Assembly (NCBI GenBank): GCA_014805015.1
Contig: JAAUYQ010000040.1
Coordinates: 2,737 to 38,755 of the forward strand
DNA length: 36,019 nt
Direction of reading: 5' to 3'
DNA from: Clostridia bacterium
Lineage (GTDB): Bacteria; Bacillota; Clostridia; Christensenellales; Christensenellaceae
Below the pieces are notes generated by a model that searched no databases, was not told the DNA's origin, and saw nothing but the letters and a program-made list of their open reading frames with translations. Numbering within the stretch: position 1 is the stretch's first letter; each line of letters begins with the position of its first letter. This document shows positions 26,306 through 32,917 of the stretch, one piece after another. The position numbers and the translations under genes are program-made.

Positions 26306-26974
26306 ATGAAACGCAAAACGCTTCTCAGCATCTCTGTTGCGGTTCTGCTGGTTGTGGCTATGTCCGCTACAGTGTTCGCAGCAGCCGACTCTTCCGTATC
26401 TGTTTCAGGTCCGGGCAGCATCTCGACAGGTCAGACAATCTCGATCACCGTTACCGGCACCGGTCTTGGAATCGACGGTTCAGTCAGCACGGAAGGTCTG
26501 ACGGTTGACAGCGTCAGCAATCAGTTCTCTTCTCTTGGCCACGTTGTCCTGCTTCCGATGATGGGCACGAACCAGGTCACCTACACCTGCACAGTTACAG
26601 CAGGTGCTGGCGAGACAGCCAGCTTCGCCGTTGTCGATGTGACAGCAGCCGACGAGAATGACGGTGTGTTCAGCATCTCCGGTGATTCCTGGAGCGCTAC
26701 AGTTCCGGGCGGCGGTTCAGATGAGCCTGAGCCGAGTGCATCGAGCGGCACAACGCCGAGCACAGCTCCGAGCGGCCAGCCGACCGGCGGTGCCACAAAC
26801 GGTGGTTCCGGCACAGGCAGCGGCAGCAATGGCGGCAGCAGCACAGGTTCCGGCAATACAGACAAGATGCCGAAGACCGGTGATGCCACCATGGATCTGT
26901 GGGTTCTCGCAGTAATCGCAGCTGGCTGCGCAGGCGCAGCTGTGGTTGCCGGCAAGAAAGTTTTTGCAAAATAA
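26306..26974 (+). CDS. Small sortase-anchored surface protein with cohesin-like beta domain
   Basis: A 222-residue wall-anchored protein. Residues 1-26 are a signal peptide (MKRKTLLSISVAVLLVVAMS). Residues ~28-135 form one beta-sandwich-like domain with a cohesin-like order of strands (SSVSVSGPGSISTGQTISITVTGTG, GIDGSVSTEGLTVDSVS, VTYTCTVTAGAGETASFAVVDVTAAD). The cohesin assignment is by pattern and moderate; another bacterial Ig-like fold is possible. Residues ~136-186 are a Gly/Ser/Thr/Pro linker. The sortase signal is MPKTGD (188-193), a hydrophobic stretch to ~215 and the tail KKVFAK. GGAGG at 26288-26292 precedes the ATG. Its position right after the dockerin-like protein suggests co-transcription and that this may be the wall receptor for that protein and its two paralogues. 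Confidence 0.82.
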   Translation: MKRKTLLSISVAVLLVVAMSATVFAAADSSVSVSGPGSISTGQTISITVTGTGLGIDGSVSTEGLTVDSVSNQFSSLGHVVLLPMMGTNQVTYTCTVTAGAGETASFAVVDVTAADENDGVFSISGDSWSATVPGGGSDEPEPSASSGTTPSTAPSGQPTGGATNGGSGTGSGSNGGSSTGSGNTDKMPKTGDATMDLWVLAVIAAGCAGAAVVAGKKVFAK

Positions 26975-26997
26975 GTTCAGACTTCTGGATATAAGGA

Positions 26998-27030
26998 GGG
27001 CCCGCGGCGGATTGCGCCGCGGGCCCTTTT
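26998..27030 (+). terminator. Intrinsic terminator of the Ig-repeat/anchor operon
   Basis: A perfect 12-bp GC-rich stem, GGGCCCGCGGCG (26998-27009) with CGCCGCGGGCCC (27015-27026), a 5-base loop, then TTTT, 23 bases after the anchor stop. Confidence 0.9.
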
Positions 27031-27040
27031 CTTGTGGTAA

Positions 27041-27076
27041 GACAAAGGCCGCGCTATAAAGAGCGCGGCCTTTGTC
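27041..27076 (-). terminator. Second perfect hairpin, likely terminator for the small minus-strand gene
   Basis: GACAAAGGCCGCGC (27041-27054) pairs with GCGCGGCCTTTGTC (27063-27076), a perfect 14-bp stem with an 8-base loop. It lies between two convergent genes, 41 bases beyond the stop of the 64-residue gene. U tracts are weak on both sides, so it may serve both directions. Confidence 0.7.
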
Positions 27077-27117
27077 TTCTGCCTGAACTGTGCTTGGCGC
27101 GCAGGCCCGGCACAGTT

Positions 27118-27312
27118 CTATTCTTCCGTTTCATTCTTGTGGTGCGACCACGTGGCTTTCAGCCACTGCTCCAGGATGAGTCCCTCAGTCATCGCCATAC
27201 CCGGAACCTTGCTCTGCTCTTCACTTCGGTTAAGCTTTCGCAGTGTGGCGAAGACGCGCTCCACATCGTCCTGATTATCGATCTCAATAATGTAGTCGTC
27301 GTCTCTGTCCAA
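27118..27312 (-). CDS. Small acidic hypothetical protein (64 aa)
   Basis: Begins with TTG at 27310-27312, preceded by AAGGAG (27318-27323) at good spacing, which is the main reason for believing the start. The product is acidic and soluble (DRDDDYIIEIDNQDDVERVF at the N-terminus, then a predicted helix around ILEQWLKATWSHHK). I do not recognise the family. It lies 216 bases after the PfkB kinase gene on the same strand and may share its transcript. A small hairpin, AGGTCT-CCGGGA-AGACCT (27330-27347), sits just upstream of its ribosome site. Its own stop is followed by a strong hairpin at 27041-27076. Confidence 0.6.
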   Translation of the reverse strand: MDRDDDYIIEIDNQDDVERVFATLRKLNRSEEQSKVPGMAMTEGLILEQWLKATWSHHKNETEE

Positions 27313-27528
27313 TTGCGTCTCCTTGAAAGAGGTCTCCGGGAAGACCTGATGCGGGTCTTATGCGCAGCGCTTGCTGGATTGCCATGTACAGCCCATGCCG
27401 CTCTCCCCGTCCGCCGTCTGCCGGGCTTCGGCCAGCAGCGACGTCACCTGTAAGCCTACCACAAGTGTCCGCGGCTTTCACTGTCTCGCCCGCCCCACGG
27501 TCTGTCATCACCAGGGAGCACCGGTCGC

Positions 27529-28536
27529 TCAGCCGCCGTAGGCACGGCGGCGCCACTCTTCGGCCTCCAGGTACGGGCGGATGCCGTCTGAAGCTCCCTC
27601 CCCGCCGAGAGACATCGCAGCAGCGACATTGCCGAGCTGCATGGCCTGCGCATACTCGAGGTCTTTCAGAACGCCCAGCAGGAGGCCGGCCGCAAAAGCG
27701 TCGCCTGCACCCACACTGCTGCGGATCTGCTCCGGCGCAAGCCGCAGCGACGGCACCTCATAAAGTACGCCAGCCGCATCCATGCCCCACGCTCCCTCCG
27801 GTGCGTGCATTGTCACCCAGCGCCGCACGCCCGCGTCCCGCAGGCGACCGAGCGCGCCGGCAATGTGTTCAGTCATGAGCTGCTCGTCCTCATCCCGGAG
27901 GCGGATGCCGGTGATTGTTTCCAGTTCAAATTCATTCACTGTGCAGTAATCCGCGTAACGCAGAGCGGGCGGCACGAGCTCCCGTGCCCGTTCCCCAGCT
28001 TCGCTTACGACGTCCACAGAGGTCTCGACGCCGGCGCGCTGCGCTTCAGCAAGCACACGCGCCATTCTGGTTCCGTACTGCGGGTCGGCCGCGTCGAGTC
28101 CCGGCATGAGCAGTACATAGCCGAGATGCATAAGACGGGGACTGTCCTGCGTAAAGGTGAAATCCTCCGGTCCGACGAGCGCATTGGCGCCTGTGTACGT
28201 AAAGAAGGTCCGCTCACCCGTGGCATCCACGGTCATGACATCCGTAAAGGCAGTGGGCTCACCACCCGTGCGAATACCGCTCTGATCAATGTTCGAGAAC
28301 TGTCCAAGCTCGGTCCGCACGTAGTCGCCCTCAGGGTCACTTCCCACGCAGCCGGCAATGTGTACGGTGAGATCCGGATCCAGGCGCGCCAGATCCAGAC
28401 TCACGTTCGGGGCCAGTCCGCCGAGCGCACTCCGGATGCTCAGAATAGGCGCCAGGCACCGCGGCTCCGGCAGCCAGGGCACCCGCTTGATCAGGTCGAC
28501 AATAATATTGCCGGCCACCAGTATGCTGTTTTCCAT
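27529..28536 (-). CDS. PfkB-family carbohydrate kinase
   Basis: A 335-residue ribokinase-fold sugar kinase. The N-terminal strand ILVAGNIIVDLIKRVPWLP and the first glycine signature LGGLAPNVSLDLARL match the family. The anion-hole and catalytic-base motif SSVGAGDAFAAGLLLG is intact near the C-terminus, with the catalytic Asp in GAGD. The ATG at 28536 was chosen because GGAGGAG lies 4-5 bases upstream; an open frame extends 18 codons further without support. The substrate may be a pentose, fructose derivative or nucleoside; the sequence does not decide. It is divergent from the AlbA_2-type regulator gene, with two palindromes in the shared 126-base gap. The small acidic gene lies downstream. 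Confidence 0.88.
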   Translation of the reverse strand: MENSILVAGNIIVDLIKRVPWLPEPRCLAPILSIRSALGGLAPNVSLDLARLDPDLTVHIAGCVGSDPEGDYVRTELGQFSNIDQSGIRTGGEPTAFTDVMTVDATGERTFFTYTGANALVGPEDFTFTQDSPRLMHLGYVLLMPGLDAADPQYGTRMARVLAEAQRAGVETSVDVVSEAGERARELVPPALRYADYCTVNEFELETITGIRLRDEDEQLMTEHIAGALGRLRDAGVRRWVTMHAPEGAWGMDAAGVLYEVPSLRLAPEQIRSSVGAGDAFAAGLLLGVLKDLEYAQAMQLGNVAAAMSLGGEGASDGIRPYLEAEEWRRRAYGG

Positions 28537-28551
28537 CTCTTCTCCTCCGAT

Positions 28552-28567
28552 CCGGCCTAGAGGCCGG
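28552..28567. promoter_or_regulatory. Palindrome in the PfkB leader (possible operator)
   Basis: CCGGCC-TAGA-GGCCGG is a perfect 6-bp inverted repeat just upstream of the PfkB ribosome site. It could be a repressor operator or an mRNA hairpin that limits ribosome access. Confidence 0.45.
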
Positions 28568-28593
28568 CTTTCTGTCCTCACCATACGCACAAC

Positions 28594-28621
28594 GCCCCAG
28601 AAAAGCCAAGCCGCCTGGGGC
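28594..28621. promoter_or_regulatory. Inverted repeat in the divergent promoter region (possible operator)
   Basis: GCCCCAG (28594-28600) and CTGGGGC (28615-28621) form a 7-bp inverted repeat with a 14-base spacer. It covers the -35 area of the candidate plus-strand promoter, so a regulator bound here could control both divergent genes. Confidence 0.4.
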
Positions 28622-28629
28622 TCCTCCTA

Positions 28630-28638
28630 TGGTACAAT
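28630..28638 (+). promoter_or_regulatory. Candidate extended -10 promoter (TGG-TACAAT) of the AlbA_2-type gene
   Basis: An extended -10 element 25 bases before the ATG at 28663. This puts the expected start site about 18 bases upstream of the ATG, a very short leader that still contains the AGGTGG ribosome site. Confidence 0.45.
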
Positions 28639-28662
28639 GACTCTGAGCGAGGTGGAACTTTC

Positions 28663-30312
28663 ATGGCAGGCACAATACCGGAGAAAGAAACTCTCCGCAC
28701 CATTTTCAGACAGGACAACGAGGGCTACCTTGACGGCAGCGTCTACGATGATGTCACAGCACTCTCTAACGCGGAAGGCGGAGATATTTATGTGGGCGTC
28801 GCCCCGGACGGGAGCCGCCCCGGGCTCGCCCGCAGCATTCTGAGCCCGGGCGCGCTGGCAGCGGAAATTGCGCGCCATACGATGCCGCCTGTATCGCTCG
28901 GTGCCGAGCTCATGGGCGGCGGCGAACCGGTACTCAAGCTCAGCATTCCCCCGTCACCGGACGCCCTCACGGCCACCCTGGACGGCCGCGTTCTGCGGCG
29001 GCGTCTCAGCCTGAGCGGTGAGCCCGAAAACGTGCCGGTGTATCCCTGCGATCTTCCTCCCCGGTTTGCTGGGCTGCACACCGCTGATTACACAGCCATG
29101 CCCCTGCTGTCCGCGACACTGCGGGATTTTGATCCCCTACACATTGAGCGTCTGCGCTGGACAATGGAAACCAACACACAGGACCGGTCCATCCAGGACC
29201 TGCCGGATGCTCAGCTTTTCGAGACGCTCGGCATGGTTAAGCAGCTCGGAGGCACGTTCTACCCGACCGTCACCGGTCTGCTGCTCGCGGGACGCTTTGA
29301 GGCCCTGCGCGAACATCTGCCGAACGCCGTCATGCGCTACGTGGTCTCCAAGGGGACGGACATTCAGTTAGACGAAGAAGACATCCTGCCAATACCGGCC
29401 GCCATTGAAAAACTCCGCTTTGCGGCGCACGTCTGGAACCCTGTTCATGAGATGCGCCTTGGCCTGTACCGCAAGAACGTACCTGAGTTTGATGAGGATG
29501 CCGTGCTCGAGGCGGTCGTGAATGCCTTCATGCACAGAAACTACATGCTCCCTGGCAGTGTGGAGATCCGCATCGACGACGAGGGCATGACAATCTCCAG
29601 TCCAGGGAGCCTGCCGGAGGGAATCGACGGCTCCAACATATTTGTGTCCCCACCGCGCAGTCTCAATCCGCAGCTCTCGCGCTCCCTGCGGCGGATCGGG
29701 CTGAAAGGCAGTGCCAAACGGGGCGTCGACCGCATCTATGAGGGTTCCCTGCAGTACGGCTCCCAGCTGCCGCGCTACTACGCGCCCAACAGCTTCACGA
29801 CGGCTCTGTTTTTGCCCCGGATCCGACCGGACCGGGACGTCATCAGCCTGGTCACCAGCTACCGCAGCGAATTCGGCTATTCGCTTTCCATACCGGCTCT
29901 GCTCATCATCAACGCGCTGCGGGAAATGCCGCGCGCCCGCGTCCATGATGTGGCGGAATACACACATCTTGACCAGGCTGTGGTGCGCTCGGCCCTTGGA
30001 CAGCTCATCCAGCAGGATATGGTCAACGTGCACGAAGGACCTACCGGACGTACCTACCGCCTGGCGGCGGTACTTCCCGGCCAGCCACAGGAACCCGAAG
30101 GCCGGCCCCGGACTCAGGATTCCCCAACAGATGTCATTCTGGACATTGCCCGCGACCACGGCTTTGTAACCAACGCCGAAGTGGCTTCCGCCTTGGGCGT
30201 TTCCAGCAGCCGGGCATACCGCCTGCTGAAGAGCCTGGCAGAAGAGCATCTTCTTGAGCCGGTCAATAAAGGCCGCTACTCCCGTTACCGGCTGCCCGGT
30301 CAGCAGGCCTGA
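28663..30312 (+). CDS. Schlafen/AlbA_2-type RecG-like ATP-binding regulator
   Basis: A 549-residue cytoplasmic protein of the family often labelled 'ATP-dependent DNA helicase RecG-related' that lacks helicase motifs. Residues ~5-60 are the AlbA_2 domain (ETLRTIFRQDNEGYLDGSVYDD, ALSNAEGGDIYVGV). Residues ~285-370 form a GHKL-like ATP-binding part (DEDAVLEAVVNAFMHRNY, EIRIDDEGMTISSPGSLPEG, GSAKRGVDRIYEG). The C-terminal ~130 residues contain two winged-helix regions (DVAEYTHLDQAVVRSALGQLI and TNAEVASALGVSSSRAYRLLKSL). Such proteins are usually considered transcriptional regulators, and the divergent PfkB gene with shared palindromes is a possible target. AGGTGG before the ATG supports the start. 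Its 3' end overlaps the remains of a minus-strand cation-efflux gene. Confidence 0.87.
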   Translation: MAGTIPEKETLRTIFRQDNEGYLDGSVYDDVTALSNAEGGDIYVGVAPDGSRPGLARSILSPGALAAEIARHTMPPVSLGAELMGGGEPVLKLSIPPSPDALTATLDGRVLRRRLSLSGEPENVPVYPCDLPPRFAGLHTADYTAMPLLSATLRDFDPLHIERLRWTMETNTQDRSIQDLPDAQLFETLGMVKQLGGTFYPTVTGLLLAGRFEALREHLPNAVMRYVVSKGTDIQLDEEDILPIPAAIEKLRFAAHVWNPVHEMRLGLYRKNVPEFDEDAVLEAVVNAFMHRNYMLPGSVEIRIDDEGMTISSPGSLPEGIDGSNIFVSPPRSLNPQLSRSLRRIGLKGSAKRGVDRIYEGSLQYGSQLPRYYAPNSFTTALFLPRIRPDRDVISLVTSYRSEFGYSLSIPALLIINALREMPRARVHDVAEYTHLDQAVVRSALGQLIQQDMVNVHEGPTGRTYRLAAVLPGQPQEPEGRPRTQDSPTDVILDIARDHGFVTNAEVASALGVSSSRAYRLLKSLAEEHLLEPVNKGRYSRYRLPGQQA

Positions 30313-30628
30313 TCTCCGGCAGGATTGGCGTGCACTGCGGCATGTTTCACGTACGGGAACGCTGTTTCCAGTCCCTCATGCACGCGTTCTCCGCCACTTC
30401 GTGGGCGGCGGCAAAGGACGCAGCAGCCTCTGCCCCAATCTCTATCTCCACATTGATGCAGTTTCCGAACCGGTGCCTGCGGAGTATGCCGACACCCACA
30501 ATATCCGGCGTTTCGGCCGCATATGCCTGCGCCTTCGTCTCAGTCTCAGTCTCAGTGCCAAAGGCGTATCCAGCAAACCACCCAGCGCGTCCCGCGCAGT
30601 CTCCCAGGCCTTCTTCAGAAAAAACCAC
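30300..30628 (-). pseudogene. Decayed cation diffusion facilitator (CDF) gene, C-terminal remnant
   Basis: Three minus-strand frame segments, read in order, give a convincing CDF cytoplasmic end. The segments are FFLKKAWETARDALGGLLDT; then TPDIVGVGILRRHRFGN and INVEIEIGAEAAASFAAAHEVAE; then ERVHEGLETAFPYVKHAAVHA, ending with TGA at 30300-30302. The first frame change lies at the CTCAGT triple repeat (about 30539-30556). The second is in GCGGAGAACGCG near 30388, where removing two bases gives AHEVAERVHEGLE. These match the last membrane-proximal helix and the ZT_dimer domain of metal efflux transporters. The six membrane helices expected upstream are absent or unrecognisable. Its stop lies inside the end of the AlbA_2-type gene on the other strand. 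Confidence 0.75.
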
Positions 30629-30896
30629 CCTCCGGGACGCTTTTCTTCTGCTGTCCCGCGGATGGATAATCTGTGACCGCTGCCGCTTTCGCGACCCGGC
30701 CACATGGCCACTGCCTGCTCAGATAGGGGGTCCGGATTGGGCGTTTTGTCAGACTGTGCTTCACGGTGACGGCCGTTGCAATATTATATTTTACATGTTC
30801 CATGCGGTCTCACTTTCCCCACGACTTTTCCAGCTGCTACCGGTGTCGCCGGCTTCGAGTTCCACCTCCGTTTTGCTCCGGAATCCCAGTCCATAC
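30629..30896. other. Intergenic stretch with no recognised gene
   Basis: This probably holds the degraded front part of the CDF gene; I could not recover its membrane helices in any frame. An AT-rich patch (TTGCAATATTATATTTTACATG, about 30776-30797) stands out in the GC-rich surroundings and could be a former or present promoter. Frames across it have no coding character. Confidence 0.35.
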
Positions 30897-31376
30897 TCAG
30901 CGCTGCTGCGCGTGCCAGATGTGGATACCGACGTGTCCGTAGCCAAACACGCATGCAGCGAGGACAAGCCAGAAACTGCGGGCATAAATGCCAAGCAGTA
31001 CTGCTGCCGCGACCGGAAGCGTGGCAAGCGGCAGTGGAAGGCCGAGGAATGACTCATAGAAGGTGCTTTCGGCAGGGCTGCCGAAATACCGCACCCAGGC
31101 GGCCAGGTAGAGGGCCATGCAAATCCCGGCTGCCGCCATCAGCCACACCCGCGCTGTCAACGCCTGAGGCCATTGGAGACGACCGTCCGACAGAACCAGC
31201 AGACAGACAAGTACCTGCCCGACGCGCTCCGGGATAAGCAGGCTGACTGGTTCCGGCATCGTCTGCTGCCACGCGGTGTCCTGGCAAGCGAACAGAATGT
31301 TCGGCACAAATAGGCACAGCAGAAAGACGAGGCCAACCGCAGAAAAACCGACCTTCAGTTGAAACCAGCTGGACAT
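30897..31376 (-). CDS. Small multi-pass membrane protein of unknown function
   Basis: A 159-residue hydrophobic protein with about five predicted membrane segments. They include VGFSAVGLVFLLCLFVPNIL near the N-terminus, RVWLMAAAGICMALYLAAWV in the middle, PLPLATLPVAAAVLLGIYA, and FWLVLAACVFGYGHVGIHIW at the end. The ATG at 31376 is chosen because GGAGG lies 5 bases upstream; another ATG four codons earlier (31388) overlaps that ribosome site, and the longer open frame crosses a terminator-like hairpin. I do not recognise the family. It follows the radical SAM gene on the same strand after a 272-base gap. Confidence 0.7.
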   Translation of the reverse strand: MSSWFQLKVGFSAVGLVFLLCLFVPNILFACQDTAWQQTMPEPVSLLIPERVGQVLVCLLVLSDGRLQWPQALTARVWLMAAAGICMALYLAAWVRYFGSPAESTFYESFLGLPLPLATLPVAAAVLLGIYARSFWLVLAACVFGYGHVGIHIWHAQQR

Positions 31377-31391
31377 TTTTCCCTCCATTTT

Positions 31392-31433
31392 TGCAAAAGA
31401 AATCCCCGGAGCTGCGTCGGGCCGCTCCGGGGA
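31392..31433 (-). terminator. Terminator or attenuator just before the membrane-protein gene
   Basis: TCCCCGGAGC (31403-31412) pairs with GCTCCGGGGA (31424-31433), a perfect 10-bp stem. On the minus strand it is followed by TTTCTTTTGC, so it looks like an intrinsic terminator. It sits only ~6 bases upstream of the GGAGG ribosome site for the gene at 31376. Either it ends the radical SAM transcript and the next gene has its own unseen promoter, or it is an attenuator within a leader. The 215 bases between it and the radical SAM stop hold another hairpin (GCCCC...GGGGC, about 31590-31605) and no gene. Confidence 0.65.
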
Positions 31434-31648
31434 ATCTGCACGGCCCCTGCCGGCAGGCAGGCTGCAGTCTGTTCCACGGGACTGTATATGATGCATGACC
31501 CATCAAGTCAGCAGACAGCCATTCTCGCGAGACAGCTGTCCGCTGCGTGCAGTCCGCGGTCCGCTGCAGATTAGCGCTTCCCTCCATCGCCCCACGCTGC
31601 GGGGCGCCAGAGCCAAACGTTAGCCTGCCGGTTACGGCTTTGATCTGC

Positions 31649-32569
31649 TTAAGATGTTTTCTGCAGATGAACTGGTTTACAGCTCTCTTCCAGCTCTGAA
31701 CGCCGGATGGCCTCTTCGAGCTGCTCATCCGTGTACGTGCTCAGAATACGTTCAAGGTCCGCGAGCACCTGTCTTTTCTGCTCCGGGTTGCCGGTGTCGA
31801 ACCGGTAATGTACCGGGTTGAGGGCATGCGTGCCGTCATAGACAGCGCCAATACGAAGATTCTGCAGGAAAGTCCGCAGTTCCTCGATCATCTCCCGCTC
31901 TGACGCCTGGATGTACTCACCGTTCTCGCGCATATCCCAGGCCCCTGTACCTTCGGTCACTGTCATGCCCGTCGTCACAATCTGGGTCGGATGCACCTGA
32001 TTGAACAGCGCTGCCGTTTTCTCAGCTGACTTCTCCGCCGTGCCTTTGCCTCCCAGCCCAAGGATGTAGAACACAGTGTAGGTTATCCCTGCTTCGTCCA
32101 GCCGTCTGAGCTGCTTCACGGCCTCCTCTGCTTTGTGACCCTTGTCCATGAGGTCAAGCGCCTCATCGCTGCCGCTTTCCGTGCCCACATAGAGATGCGC
32201 GCAGCCGTGCTCCGCAAGTTCCCTGAGCTGTTCGTCCGTCTTGCGCGCGATCGCGTCGACCCGACTGAACATGGAGATGCGGTCGTGTTCCGGCATGTAT
32301 CTGTTCACAATATCCAGATAGATCAGCAATTTGTCGGTCGGCAGAGCGAAATTATTCGATCCGACAAAGAAAACCCGCGCGTCTGGCGGGTAGTACGGCA
32401 GCTGTGCTTTGAGTTCGCATTCAAACACTTCGGCCGGTGCCACCACAAACTTATAGTCCTTGGAGCGGTAGCAGAATTTGCACCGGTTCCAGTTGCAGCT
32501 CTGCGTGAGCGGCAGCAGCACAGAGGCCGCTTCCCAAGGCGGTCGATAGATAGGTTCTTCGAAAGTCAT
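31649..32569 (-). CDS. Radical SAM protein
   Basis: A 306-residue iron-sulfur enzyme. The cluster motif is C25-NWNR-C30-KF-C33, a C-x4-C-x2-C spacing seen in a known radical SAM branch in place of the canonical C-x3-C-x2-C. It is followed by barrel elements typical of the Elp3/MiaB/NifB-like core: ARVFFVGSNNFALPTDKLL, RISMFSRVDAIARKTDEQLREL, HLYVGTESGSDEALDLMDKG, and ITYTVFYILGLGGKGT. There is no extra ferredoxin or B12 domain. AGGAG lies just before the ATG at 32569. The substrate is not predictable, and no peptide or cofactor partner gene is adjacent. Confidence 0.9.
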   Translation of the reverse strand: MTFEEPIYRPPWEAASVLLPLTQSCNWNRCKFCYRSKDYKFVVAPAEVFECELKAQLPYYPPDARVFFVGSNNFALPTDKLLIYLDIVNRYMPEHDRISMFSRVDAIARKTDEQLRELAEHGCAHLYVGTESGSDEALDLMDKGHKAEEAVKQLRRLDEAGITYTVFYILGLGGKGTAEKSAEKTAALFNQVHPTQIVTTGMTVTEGTGAWDMRENGEYIQASEREMIEELRTFLQNLRIGAVYDGTHALNPVHYRFDTGNPEQKRQVLADLERILSTYTDEQLEEAIRRSELEESCKPVHLQKTS

Positions 32570-32836
32570 ATCTTTCTCCTTTCAAGAATTTGGACGGCAG
32601 ACGCGCAGGATTCGTTCGCCCCCGTGTTTTGAAATGTTGTGTCAGCGTGCAGCGGCACCTCTGCCGCTGATTCTGCGTCTACTCACTGCCACGTCCTGAA
32701 ACTCCCTTCAACCGGTGCCTGTCTCATTCAGTCCCGTGAGCTTTCCGGCAGCTTCATGTTTACCTGCGATCCGGCTCTCCGGGCGGTTACGGCTGCAGAA
32801 GGCTTGCGGCCTGCTCTGCTCAATTCCCTGGCACAG
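32570..32836. other. Intergenic region between two minus-strand genes
   Basis: This region should contain the promoter of the radical SAM gene. I see the ribosome site next to 32570 but no strong promoter hexamers and no gene. Confidence 0.35.
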
Positions 32837-32889
32837 AAAAAGGCTGCTGTCAAGGAGACGGTGTTTCCGTCCCCCCGGACAGCAGCCTT
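32837..32889 (-). terminator. Intrinsic terminator of the third giant Ig protein gene
   Basis: AAGGCTGCTGTC (32840-32851) pairs with GACAGCAGCCTT (32878-32889), a perfect 12-bp stem. An inner stem, GACGG/CCGTC, is stacked inside the loop. On the minus strand the stem is followed by a T run (32837-32841). It lies 28 bases after the stop codon. Confidence 0.88.
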
Positions 32890-32917
32890 AAGAGTCCTTC
32901 AGCAAGCGGTCTGCGGC

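Noticed and set aside
30330..31052. A 240-codon plus-strand open frame
   Set aside because: It runs opposite to the CDF remnant and the membrane protein gene, both of which have recognisable features on the minus strand; the plus product has no domain and an unlikely composition.
31392..31650. T-box leader or known riboswitch upstream of the membrane protein
   Set aside because: No T-box sequence, no recognisable conserved core of a riboswitch class I know; only hairpins and a terminator-like element could be supported.
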